The notes under the pieces are model-generated. The model searched no databases and was not told the origin of the DNA. It saw nothing but the letters and a program-made list of their open reading frames with translations. From NCBI GenBank assembly GCA_900471515.1, contig UCFC01000010.1, positions 248,001 to 312,000 on the forward strand: DNA of 64,000 bases, in the 5' to 3' direction. A program made the translations under genes and the position numbers. Positions 7,964-15,873 of this stretch are shown piece after piece (within the stretch, counting starts at the first letter, position 1; every line of letters begins with the position of its first letter). Origin of the DNA: Hyphomicrobiales bacterium. Its GTDB lineage: Bacteria > Pseudomonadota > Alphaproteobacteria > Rhizobiales > Rhizobiaceae.

Positions 7964-8941
7964 ATGACAGCCGGGACATCGAGCAAACTACCCTCTCTCG
8001 CCATCATCATACCCTGCTTCAACAATGCCGAGACACTTGCCGAAGCGCTCGACAGCGCCCTGGCACAGGATTATCCGGACTTCGAGGTGCATGTCTGCGA
8101 CAACGGCTCGACGGACGGCAGCCGGGAAATGATCGCGTCCTACTCGTCCCCCCTTTTGAAACCAGCCCTGCACCGGGACACAGTGCCACGCACGGATAAC
8201 TGGAATCGCGCCTATACCGCCGGCGCCAACGCGGATTACCTCGTCACCCTGCATGCCGACGACCGCCTCGCGCCCGGGGCACTTCGCGCCATCGGGCGCG
8301 CGGCAATGCGCCACCCCGCCCTGATCCATGGCCGCTTCCGGCAGATCACCTATGAGGGCGATCCCATTCCCGGCCGCCGCTTCGGCTGGAGTTACAGCAA
8401 CAGCGGCGAGGCGTTTCGGGAATTGCTGCTGCTCAACAATATGGTCGCCATGCCGGGCGCAACGATCCGCACGGATGTTTTCTTCAAGGCCGGACGCTGG
8501 GATCCCGCCTGGCAATATCTGCAGGACATGGAGCTCTGGTGGCGCTGCGGCGAACTCGGGGAAGTCGCATTCGTTGCCGACATGCTCGGCGACCACCGCG
8601 CCTACAAGCATCCACAGGCGTTGCATCGGCATGCCGAAGAACATTTGCGCTGGGCGACACGCAAGCTCCGCAACGCTCCGACCCGGCGGCTGCGACAAGC
8701 CGCGGCGGATGGGCTCAATGCCTATCTCGAACGCCTCGAGGCCGAAGTGGATACTTTGCCGGATGTCGCTGCCAGCCTGGTGGAACCGGTAAGGGATGCC
8801 CGGGCGGCGCTTTCGAAGGCACCGGGCACCCGCGTCGACGCTCTACGCCGGCAGAGGCTGTTGCGCATGCGGGCAGCTTCGCTCTCGGCCGTCGCCAACG
8901 TCTTCGGAAGACTTGCGCCTTGGCAAGCCCTGTCGCGTTGA
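7964..8941 (+). CDS. Family 2 glycosyltransferase
   Basis: 325 residues from the ATG at 7964, which has GGGAG six bases upstream. The GT-A family 2 pattern is clear: LAIIIPCFNNAETLAEALDS near the N-terminus, DNGSTDGS at about residue 48, and a DxD-like HADDRL metal-binding motif at about residue 90, followed by QDMELWWRCG as the catalytic-base region. The C-terminal 90 residues are helical and hydrophilic. No membrane segment is evident, so it is probably peripheral on the cytoplasmic face. It is the last gene of the rightward glycan set, separated by 108 bases from the diverged nucleotidyltransferase, and probably uses the sugar activated by that set. Confidence 0.9.
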   Translation: MTAGTSSKLPSLAIIIPCFNNAETLAEALDSALAQDYPDFEVHVCDNGSTDGSREMIASYSSPLLKPALHRDTVPRTDNWNRAYTAGANADYLVTLHADDRLAPGALRAIGRAAMRHPALIHGRFRQITYEGDPIPGRRFGWSYSNSGEAFRELLLLNNMVAMPGATIRTDVFFKAGRWDPAWQYLQDMELWWRCGELGEVAFVADMLGDHRAYKHPQALHRHAEEHLRWATRKLRNAPTRRLRQAAADGLNAYLERLEAEVDTLPDVAASLVEPVRDARAALSKAPGTRVDALRRQRLLRMRAASLSAVANVFGRLAPWQALSR

Positions 8942-8944
8942 CGG

Positions 8945-9081
8945 TCGATCACGTCAGCGCCAACCGGGCCGCCGACGATCGTGCCGGGCACCGCACCGTT
9001 GACCGCCGCAGACCGGGCCAGCGCAACGACCGACATGAGAGACGCGGTCATGACCGCGCCGACGACAAGCTTGGAGAGCAT
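8945..9081 (-). pseudogene. Possible remnant of a secreted glycine-zipper protein
   Basis: On the minus strand from 9081 a purine-rich GGAG precedes an ATG, giving MLSKLVVGAVMTASLMSVVA (a signal-peptide-like start), then a segment VNGAVPGTIVGGPVGA that resembles the glycine-rich start of DUF1236-type secreted proteins common in rhizobia. After about 45 residues the resemblance stops and the frame runs antisense into the glycosyltransferase gene. The best reading is a 3'-truncated remnant; chance similarity in GC-rich DNA is possible. Confidence 0.3.
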
Positions 9082-9269
9082 TTTCTCCGCCTTTGGCTTT
9101 TGAGGCAGCCCCCTTGACCGCTGCCAAAGCACCCGCATACCTCGTTGCCTCCGGACCTCAGTCGAGGCCACCTGATCCTTGGTCCGATACCGCCCCGACT
9201 GAGGTTCCGGGTTCGAAACGCACTGTCTTTCCGCCCGTTCGGCTCCTCACAGAAAAGGAGTTCTCAGCC

Positions 9270-9440
9270 ATGGACGACACGAACGACATCCCGGAAATTT
9301 CCGCCGCCTGGAATGCATCTCTGCTGGCATTCATCGTCTTTCTCGCCGTCATGCTTTATGTCTTCGGAACCGCGATGTGCGGTGGTACCGACCAGCTGAT
9401 CGGCAGCATCCCTCACGCAAGCATGGTCAATGTCCGGTAA
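9270..9440 (+). CDS. Small single-span membrane protein, 56 aa
   Basis: The ATG at 9270 follows AAAAGGAG at good spacing. The protein begins MDDTNDIPEISAAW, has one hydrophobic segment (SLLAFIVFLAVMLYVFGTAM, about residues 16-35) and a short polar C-terminus. It stands 58 bases before the sensor kinase gene on the same strand and could be co-transcribed with it. No family recognised. Confidence 0.55.
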   Translation: MDDTNDIPEISAAWNASLLAFIVFLAVMLYVFGTAMCGGTDQLIGSIPHASMVNVR

Positions 9441-9498
9441 ACTGGAAAAATCCAGCCGGCGCGATAGTTTGAATGGACCGTAGCAGCTCAGGTTGGAA

Positions 9499-10887
9499 AT
9501 GCACTGGCTTACACGCTGGAACGCCCGCTCCCTTGCCTCCCAATTCTTCATCATGGGAGGGCTCGTCTCACTTGCAGCAATGTTCGTGATCGGGCTCATC
9601 GTCACCCATCTCATCGAGGACGCCGTCATTCACAATTCCGGTGCAGCGACCGCGCTCTACGTGGACAGTGTGGTCGCGCCCCTGCTTCCGGACATGCAGA
9701 CGGAATCGCTGCTCGATGAGGCAAGTGCCCGGGCGCTCGACGAGACACTTGGCCAAGGCGCGCTTGGCCGCCGCCTCGTGTCGTTCAAGCTGTGGCGCCG
9801 GGACGGCACAATTCTCTATGCCAATGAAAAAGAACTGGTCGGAAAGAGGTTCCCGGTCAACGGCAAGCTCGCGCAGGCATTTGCGGGCAAGCTGGTCGCA
9901 CGCTACGAAGTCGCAAGCGACCCGGAAAGCGCCACAGAGCGCGATCTTAGACGGGCACTGATGGAAATCTACAATCCGGTGCTGCAGCCCTGGTCCGGGG
10001 AGGCTGTAGCGGTACTCGAATTCTACGAGACGGCGGAGGGACTGGACGACAGTCTCATACGGGCAAGGCTGTGGAGCTGGCTGGCGGTGGCGGGCCTTAC
10101 CGCCATCTTCTTCCTCGTTCTTTCCATTCTCGTTTTCCGCGGCAGCCGCACGATCGAGGTCCAGCGAAGAGCGCTGAAGTCCAGAGTGGACGAGCTCTCC
10201 GCACTTCTTGCCGAAAACCGCGGCCTGCAACGCAGGCTGCGCCTCTCTTCCCAGCGCGCCGCAGCCTTGAACGAAACCTATCTGCGCAGCATCGGCGCGG
10301 ATCTGCACGATGGCCCCGCCCAATATATCGCCTATGCCTCGTTGCGCCTCGACAGCAATCTGCTCATCGATGCCGCCACTCAGCCGGAGGCACGCGAGAA
10401 AGAACTAGCGTGGATCCGCTCGAGCCTCGCAGAGGCGATGAAGGAGATCCGCGACATTTGCAAGGGATTGGTGCTGCCGCAAATCGAGAAAGATTCGATT
10501 GCGGAAATCGTCAAACGGGTCGTCGAGGCCCATCAGCAAAAGACCGGCACCGTCGTCGACACGACCATCGACGAAGACGTTTCGGAGCTTGCCCCCGCCC
10601 TCAAGATCTGTATCTACCGCTTCGTTCAGGAGGCACTCAACAATGCCTATCGTCACGGGGGCGGCATCCAGCAGGCCGTCAGGGCAACATCCCATGGCGG
10701 CGGCGTCCGCATCGAAGTCAGCGACCGTGGCGAGGGTTTTGACCCGGCAGTGGTAGCGCCGGCGAGCCTTGGTCTGGCGGGGCTCAGGGAGCGGATCGAT
10801 AGCCTTGGCGGTGAATTCGACATAAAAACCGGAGAAGGCGGAACGACTGTCACCATGACCTTCGCGCCCATGGAAGTGGAGGAATAG
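9499..10887 (+). CDS. NarX/DegS-type membrane sensor histidine kinase
   Basis: About 462 residues from the ATG at 9499. Membrane segments flank a periplasmic sensing region (about 20-40 and 190-215). A coiled linker is followed by the HisKA_3 dimerisation motif ADLHDGPAQYIAYASL with the phospho-accepting His, and by a HATPase_c domain with an N box (QEALNNAYRH), a G1 box (DRGEGFD) and GLAGLRERI. This is the kinase family that pairs with NarL/LuxR-type regulators, and exactly such a gene starts one base after its stop. The signal is unknown. The periplasmic part (LWRRDGTILYANEKELVGKR) resembles a dCache/PAS-like fold. Confidence 0.9.
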   Translation: MHWLTRWNARSLASQFFIMGGLVSLAAMFVIGLIVTHLIEDAVIHNSGAATALYVDSVVAPLLPDMQTESLLDEASARALDETLGQGALGRRLVSFKLWRRDGTILYANEKELVGKRFPVNGKLAQAFAGKLVARYEVASDPESATERDLRRALMEIYNPVLQPWSGEAVAVLEFYETAEGLDDSLIRARLWSWLAVAGLTAIFFLVLSILVFRGSRTIEVQRRALKSRVDELSALLAENRGLQRRLRLSSQRAAALNETYLRSIGADLHDGPAQYIAYASLRLDSNLLIDAATQPEAREKELAWIRSSLAEAMKEIRDICKGLVLPQIEKDSIAEIVKRVVEAHQQKTGTVVDTTIDEDVSELAPALKICIYRFVQEALNNAYRHGGGIQQAVRATSHGGGVRIEVSDRGEGFDPAVVAPASLGLAGLRERIDSLGGEFDIKTGEGGTTVTMTFAPMEVEE

Positions 10888-10888
10888 C

Positions 10889-11512
10889 ATGACACCCATC
10901 AAGGTCGCCGTCGTGGATGACCATCCTTTATTTCGTGAGGGCGTCACCCGCAGCCTCTCGGAAGTCAGCGATTTTGTCGTGGTTGGAGAGGGCGCCAACA
11001 CAGGTGACGCGACCATGATCGCTTCCAATGCCCGTCCGGATGTATTGCTTCTCGATGTATCAATGCCCGGAAACGGGCTTTCCGTTATCGACGAAATCCT
11101 TTCCCTGAGCCCGGATACCAGGATCCTCATTCTCACGGCCTCGGAGGAAGTGGACACGCTGGTCGCAGCACTTCAGCGTGGAGCCAAGGGTTATGTCCTC
11201 AAAGGCGTCGGCGCGCGCAGCCTGGCCGAAGCAATTCGCACCGTATTCAAGGGAACCCGCTATGTGTCGCCGACAATGTCGGCCAAGGTTATGGAATATT
11301 CCTTGAGCGGCCAGACATCGGACAAGGACACGCTCACCCCGAGGGAACGCGAGGTGATGGACCTTGTCGCCCAGGGCCTTTCAAACAAGCATATAGGCTT
11401 GCGCCTCGATTTGCAGGAAAAGACGGTCAAGCATCACATGACACAGATCCTGACAAAGCTCGGCGTCACGAACAGGACGGAAGCCGCCTTGCGATGGCAC
11501 GAAAAACACTAG
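10889..11512 (+). CDS. NarL/LuxR-family response regulator
   Basis: 207 residues. The receiver has the acidic pair VVDDHPLF, the phosphorylation site DVLLLDVSMPGNG and the conserved Lys in KGYVLKGV. The C-terminal LuxR helix-turn-helix is LTPREREVMDLVAQGLSNKH with a second helix at QEKTVKHHMTQIL. It sits one base after the kinase gene, so they form a cognate two-component system. Its TAG stop shares the four bases CTAG with the stop of the convergent secreted-protein gene, a natural candidate target. Confidence 0.93.
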   Translation: MTPIKVAVVDDHPLFREGVTRSLSEVSDFVVVGEGANTGDATMIASNARPDVLLLDVSMPGNGLSVIDEILSLSPDTRILILTASEEVDTLVAALQRGAKGYVLKGVGARSLAEAIRTVFKGTRYVSPTMSAKVMEYSLSGQTSDKDTLTPREREVMDLVAQGLSNKHIGLRLDLQEKTVKHHMTQILTKLGVTNRTEAALRWHEKH

Positions 11513-11985
11513 CGCAGCAGCTGCGTGAGCCGCCGGCTGTCGGATGATGTCGCGCGGCGGTTGACGATTGTGCGCCCTTTCGAATCGCGCATGATGTAGC
11601 GTCCGCCACGAAGGGTTTCGGTTATCCCGTTCTTGTGACGGATATCGATGGAGCCGCCGGCATCTTCGGTCGCGCGTGTTCCTGTTCCTGCAGGCGTATT
11701 GCCCGTACTGCCGGACCCGCTCGTACCGGATCGGCTGTTCCCGCCGCCACTGTTGCCGTTTCCGCTCCCGCCGCCATTGCCATTGCCGCCGCCGTTGCCG
11801 TTACCGCCCCCCTTTCCGTTGCCTCCTCCGTTGCCTTTGTCATTGCCGTTCTCATTCTTGGCGAATGCTGCCTGGCTAGCGATCGAAGGGAACAACCCCG
11901 TAATCTCCACCTTCAGCGGCGCAAGCGTCGCAACGGCAAGAACACTTGTGCCGACGCTCTTCAGAAAATTGCGCTTGGAGATCAT
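11509..11985 (-). CDS. Exported Gly/Asn-rich protein
   Basis: 158 residues. The start MISKRNFLKSVGTSVLAVAT is a Tat-like signal with KR in place of the twin Arg (K-R-N-F-L-K), followed by AFA-type cleavage near residue 42. The middle (about 44-82) is a low-complexity run built from Gly-Asn-Gly-Gly units with Lys and Asp, likely disordered. The C-terminal 50 residues (IDIRHKNGITETLRGGRYIM, then a Ser/Arg-rich tail) resemble a short beta-rich domain. It converges with the response regulator, overlapping by CTAG. No enzyme function is suggested; an envelope or matrix role is conceivable. Confidence 0.7.
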   Translation of the reverse strand: MISKRNFLKSVGTSVLAVATLAPLKVEITGLFPSIASQAAFAKNENGNDKGNGGGNGKGGGNGNGGGNGNGGGSGNGNSGGGNSRSGTSGSGSTGNTPAGTGTRATEDAGGSIDIRHKNGITETLRGGRYIMRDSKGRTIVNRRATSSDSRRLTQLLR

Positions 11986-12257
11986 CCTTGCCTCGTGATT
12001 AGTCCTGACTAAGGAGGAAGGAGATTGACCGCTTGTTCTGGAATTGCAAGACGGTCAGACATAGGTACCAATTTCTATCGGACTTTGGTCCCTATTCACC
12101 CATAGAGCTCGCGGCCCAGCAGAAGTCCCAGCGACATCTGTCCGCCAGCCAAATCAACAGACATCCGAAGTATTTTAACCAGCGCGTTACCTCGGTCACG
12201 TTAAAATTAGGTGATCATGATATACCCTGACCACTCGCAGGTTTGAGGGAGGTATTT

Positions 12258-12461
12258 ATGATCGAAAATTCGGAATGGCAGAAATGCAATGCTCCATTTT
12301 TTTCGCGCCCCACGATTGATGGAGAAAAAACCCGTTGGTTTATTGAGACTTGGCGCCGGCGTACAGTGTCGGGATGGGAGTACCGTCAGGAGCTTGAACA
12401 TTACGAAGACGCGATCCCTCCATTCTGGGAGGACGATGGCATCTTTTACAACAAGCGGTAG
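12258..12461 (+). CDS. Small hypothetical protein, 67 aa
   Basis: Starts at the ATG 12258 after GGGAGGT with four bases spacing. The sequence is rich in Trp, Glu and aromatic residues (MIENSEWQKCNAPFFSRPTI, ending in an acidic/aromatic tail). It is isolated, with about 270 bases of noncoding DNA upstream. No family recognised. The strong ribosome-binding site and low-GC codons support translation, though lateral origin is possible because the surrounding 200 bases are also less GC-rich. Confidence 0.5.
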   Translation: MIENSEWQKCNAPFFSRPTIDGEKTRWFIETWRRRTVSGWEYRQELEHYEDAIPPFWEDDGIFYNKR

Positions 12462-12590
12462 TGCCGCAATCAAATGGGCCACCCCTCAAACACAGAACTT
12501 GACATAGGTCGGCCGTCGCGATGTCACCGATTGTGCGGGTCCGCCTTCATCTAGTGCGTCGCCGTAAGGCTGCGCCGGGTTTCGGGCGGA

Positions 12591-13169
12591 TCAGGAGAGC
12601 GGAGAAACACACTGACGCCGCGGCCCGTTGAAGGGCTGATAGCTGTTATCGGAGGTCCGATAGGAACTATAGCGGGCGGCGCACCATGCGCTGTGCGGAT
12701 CGGGTGGCGCGCCAGCCGCCGGCAATCCCGCCGAACGCTCCGCCTCCCCGATCACGCAGGGCCTGCGGGGACCGCCGCTATAGGGCTGGTAGGTATTGTC
12801 AGACACATTGTAGGAACGGTAGCGCTGCTGGCACAGGCTGAGATGTCGGCCGTCGGCCATCCATTCCTGCTTCGGCTGCTCTATTGCCCCCGTCACGGTC
12901 GGATCTGGGGGCGCGATGGCTGCTACGCCAACCAGATTGGCGGGTGTTGAAGGCGAAGCTTCGGTCGCGGCCTGAAGTGGCGGAAGGCGCTCGTAATCCT
13001 GCTTCTTGGGATCGACGCGCGTGGGCGTCGTCGTCCAGAGTGGTGCATCAAGATTGGCGAAATGATGTGGCCTGGCTTCGTCGGACCCGCGAGACGCAAT
13101 TGCGAGACCGCCAGCCACGACGGCCCCCACCAGAGCCAGGCAGATGGACGGTGCAGCAAGCGACTTCAT
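12591..13169 (-). CDS. Secreted protein with two BA14K-like repeats
   Basis: 192 residues from the ATG at 13169 ([15 protein letters not shown]). An N-terminal membrane anchor or signal peptide (about residues 1-27) is followed by a Pro/Thr-rich linker, then two copies of a Cys-framed motif: [20 protein letters not shown] with a later Cys, and [20 protein letters not shown] with a later Cys. This C-x3-RY-x-SY pattern matches the BA14K immunoreactive-protein family of Rhizobiales, which normally carries one copy. The paired Cys could form a disulfide in the periplasm. The biochemical role of the family is poorly known. Confidence 0.75.
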   Translation of the reverse strand: MKSLAAPSICLALVGAVVAGGLAIASRGSDEARPHHFANLDAPLWTTTPTRVDPKKQDYERLPPLQAATEASPSTPANLVGVAAIAPPDPTVTGAIEQPKQEWMADGRHLSLCQQRYRSYNVSDNTYQPYSGGPRRPCVIGEAERSAGLPAAGAPPDPHSAWCAARYSSYRTSDNSYQPFNGPRRQCVSPLS

Positions 13170-13382
13170 CACGCGATCTCCCATTCCCGATCCCTATAGA
13201 AATCGGGAGCACCGGGTTTCGGTTCCGCGGACGGGACGAAAATCGTGTTTTTTTCTTGTTCGCCTGAAATGGTGGAACGGACTGATAGGATAGGAATTTA
13301 TTGCCATCGCCCCTATTTTGACGGATAGCTGTTTTGTCCGGCGATCCGGTCGTGCCGCAGATTGCAGCCAGAAAGAGGAAGC

Positions 13383-14651
13383 ATGTCGCAGAGAGCAGGC
13401 AGCGCCGACCTTCCCCTTCACGGAGGGCGCGTGCCACCGTGGCTGGGCAACCGCATGACGACGCTCGGCGCACTGATTGCCGAAGCAATCGTCCACCACT
13501 ACGGACGCGACGAATTCCTGCGCCGGCTCGCCCATCCCTTCTGGTTTCAGTCCTTCGGCGCGGTCATGGGCATGGACTGGCATTCTTCCGGCATCACGAC
13601 AAGCGTGCTGGGCGCGCTGAAACGGGGACTGAAACCACGATCGAAGGAACTAGGTCTCCATGTCTGCGGCGGACGAGGCGCGCAATCGCGCAAGACACCG
13701 GATGAGCTGGTCGCGATCGGCGATCGCGTCGGGATTGACGGTGCCGGCCTTGCCAAGACGAGCCGCCTGGTCGCCAAGGTGGACAGTGCCGCGGTTCAGG
13801 ATGGTTTCGACCTCTATCTCCACGGCTTCATCGTCGCTGACGACGGCCATTGGGTGATTGTCCAGCAGGGCATGAATGGCGACAAGCGACAGGCGCGGCG
13901 CTATCACTGGCTTTCGGAAGGACTGGAAAGTTTCGTCAATTCCCCGCATGCGGCCATCGAAGGCCGCTCGCAGGGCGAGATCGTCAACCTGGCCGACCGG
14001 CGCGCGGAGAAATCCCGCCGCGGTCAACTCGATCTTCTCGCAACGCTTGGGCCGGACCGCATTATCCGCGAGGCGGCAGCTCTGGCTCTGGCCAGCGATC
14101 CGGCACCCGCGCCGGAGCCGGCAGAACAGCCGATGTTGCCGCATCTCATCATGCCCGCACATCACGATGTGCGCGAGAGCGATATCAACATGAAGCGGCT
14201 GCACGGCAATCTTGCCGCGGCCGCCGATCGCGGGCCGGTCGATTTCGAAGATCTGCTTCTCGTGCCCGGTGTGGGTGCCCGTACGGTCAAGGCACTGGCG
14301 CTCGTTGCCGAGGTCGTGCACGGGGCGCCCTGTCGCTTTTCCGATCCCGCCCGGTTTTCCATCGCCCACGGCGGCAAGGACAGGCATCCCTTCCCCGTGC
14401 CACTGAAAGTCTATGACGAAACCATCAGCGTGATGAAATCGGCCGTCTTGAAGGGAAAGCTTGGCCGCGAGGAAGAATTGCAGGCATTGCGCCGGCTCGA
14501 CGATCAGTCTCGCTCCATGGAGCGCTATGTCACCGGCCCGGACCTTAAGGAAATCGTCGCCGGCGAATTTCGGCAATCCTCCGATTTCGGCGGCCGCAGC
14601 GTCTTCGGCTGGGAGCTTCCGCCGGAGCCGACAAAGCGACGAGACAACTAG
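13383..14651 (+). CDS. DUF763 family protein with helix-hairpin-helix
   Basis: 422 residues, start 13383 after AGAGGAAGC. The DUF763 opening is well conserved: GSADLPLHGGRVPPWLGNRM, FWFQSFGAV and GMDWHSSGITT. Around residues 285-310 a segment LLLVPGVGARTVKALALVAE looks like a helix-hairpin-helix, suggesting nucleic-acid contact. The family has no assigned activity; its conserved His/Asp residues (LPLHGG, MDWHS) and HhH would fit a nuclease-like function, which is inference. It is monocistronic and its stop shares CTAG with the convergent DsbA-fold gene. Confidence 0.85.
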   Translation: MSQRAGSADLPLHGGRVPPWLGNRMTTLGALIAEAIVHHYGRDEFLRRLAHPFWFQSFGAVMGMDWHSSGITTSVLGALKRGLKPRSKELGLHVCGGRGAQSRKTPDELVAIGDRVGIDGAGLAKTSRLVAKVDSAAVQDGFDLYLHGFIVADDGHWVIVQQGMNGDKRQARRYHWLSEGLESFVNSPHAAIEGRSQGEIVNLADRRAEKSRRGQLDLLATLGPDRIIREAAALALASDPAPAPEPAEQPMLPHLIMPAHHDVRESDINMKRLHGNLAAAADRGPVDFEDLLLVPGVGARTVKALALVAEVVHGAPCRFSDPARFSIAHGGKDRHPFPVPLKVYDETISVMKSAVLKGKLGREEELQALRRLDDQSRSMERYVTGPDLKEIVAGEFRQSSDFGGRSVFGWELPPEPTKRRDN

Positions 14652-15205
14652 CCGATCAGCAGCTTGACCCAGGACTCGACGTCGTCGCCGCTGCTCATCT
14701 CCGGACGCACCAACCCGTCAATCATGAATGTCGGCGAGACATGAATGCCGTTCTGACGGGCATATTTGCAGTGCCATTTGATTTCGCGGTCGAGATCGGC
14801 AATGGCGAAGGCTTCTTTCAGCGCGACACCGCTGTAGCGTTCCAGGCGTTCGATGAGCTGGTTCGGCGTAACATCCATGTTGGAACCGCCCGCGTGCCGT
14901 TCGAACTCGAACTCCTCGCGATGGGCAGCGACGGCCGCCATGACCTTCTTCGCAGTCTCCTTGCCGCCTTCCAGCGTGGATGCTGCCAGGATGCAGCGCA
15001 CGACGACGCCGGAAAACAAGTGCCAAGGCTGGGATTGCAGGCGGATTTTGACGGTGATCTTGTCTTCACCGGCCAGTTCCAGCAGCGTGCCCAGCTTGTT
15101 GAACGTCCGGACGGAATAGGGACAGGTCGGCTCCAGGAAAGCCTCGAACACGCGCGCTCCCGCACCCCAAACGAGCGGATCTGCGTGCCAGGAAGTGGTC
15201 GTCAT
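14648..15205 (-). CDS. DsbA-fold thioredoxin-like protein
   Basis: 185 residues, without signal peptide. The thioredoxin-fold active site reads EPTCPYS (about residues 26-32), so the usual CxxC is reduced to a single Cys followed by Pro-Tyr-Ser. A cis-Pro loop is seen at SPTFMID near residue 158. A single-Cys site fits a glutathione-linked or non-oxidoreductase role in the cytoplasm. It ends within the DUF763 stop codon. Substrates are unknown. Confidence 0.7.
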   Translation of the reverse strand: MTTTSWHADPLVWGAGARVFEAFLEPTCPYSVRTFNKLGTLLELAGEDKITVKIRLQSQPWHLFSGVVVRCILAASTLEGGKETAKKVMAAVAAHREEFEFERHAGGSNMDVTPNQLIERLERYSGVALKEAFAIADLDREIKWHCKYARQNGIHVSPTFMIDGLVRPEMSSGDDVESWVKLLIG

Positions 15206-15320
15206 GTTTGCATCCTTCTGTTCCGGAGCGTGTCGTCAGCTGGCTTTACCAGCGATGCAGGTGATACGGCTTTCCTATTGCAAATGAAAGACGGGATCGG
15301 CAGCTCGCTTGCATTGCCTG

Positions 15321-15851
15321 TCACAGGGTCGCCGCCGATCTCGCGGCCTGCTCATAGTAACCCGACAGAGCCCTCAAATGGGAAGCTATTCCGGAGAGAT
15401 CGTCCTGAGAAAGGCCGGAGACTTTCGTCGCCTCCACCAGCAGCCGTTCGCGGATTTCCGAATAGCGGGCCAGCGCTTCCAGGCCCCTGTCAGTGACCTG
15501 GATCACTTTTTCCTTGCCGGATTTCCCTGTCTTGACCAGCCCGGCCGCATCGAGCTTCTTCACCGCATAATTGGCGACATGCGTGTCTTCGATATCGAGC
15601 ACGAGGCAGAGATCGGACAATGTTTTCGGCCGGTCGCGATGGCGCACCGAGTGGATGATCAAGATCTCGGTCGGCGACAGGCTCGGCACGCCGGCCGCCG
15701 CCATGCAGCGCACGATCCAGCGATTGAAGGCGTGAGAGAAGAGGATCGATCCGTATTCGAGCTCCGAGAGGGCCGGCGAACTGCCGAGCGCCAGATGGGC
15801 AGACGACACGATCAGATCGCGGCCCGCCCTTTGTTCTTTTGCCTTGTCCAT
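15321..15851 (-). CDS. Winged-helix (MarR-like) transcriptional regulator
   Basis: 176 residues. The centre has a MarR-type winged helix: LSPTEILIIHSVRHRDRPKT, then TLSDLCLVLDIEDTHVANYA as recognition helix, and a wing around KTGKSGKEKVIQVT. It begins 22 bases after the 5-oxoprolinase stop on the same strand, so it is probably co-transcribed and may control that gene or the nearby transport operon. This head-to-tail arrangement is familiar from rhizobial hydantoinase/oxoprolinase loci, recalled rather than searched. Confidence 0.8.
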   Translation of the reverse strand: MDKAKEQRAGRDLIVSSAHLALGSSPALSELEYGSILFSHAFNRWIVRCMAAAGVPSLSPTEILIIHSVRHRDRPKTLSDLCLVLDIEDTHVANYAVKKLDAAGLVKTGKSGKEKVIQVTDRGLEALARYSEIRERLLVEATKVSGLSQDDLSGIASHLRALSGYYEQAARSAATL

Positions 15852-15873
15852 CGAACTCTCCCAATCCCTATTC

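Noticed and set aside
13236..13247. AAAA-TCGT-GTTT near the BA14K-like gene
   Set aside because: One mismatch and next to a T-run; likely chance, and outside the island.
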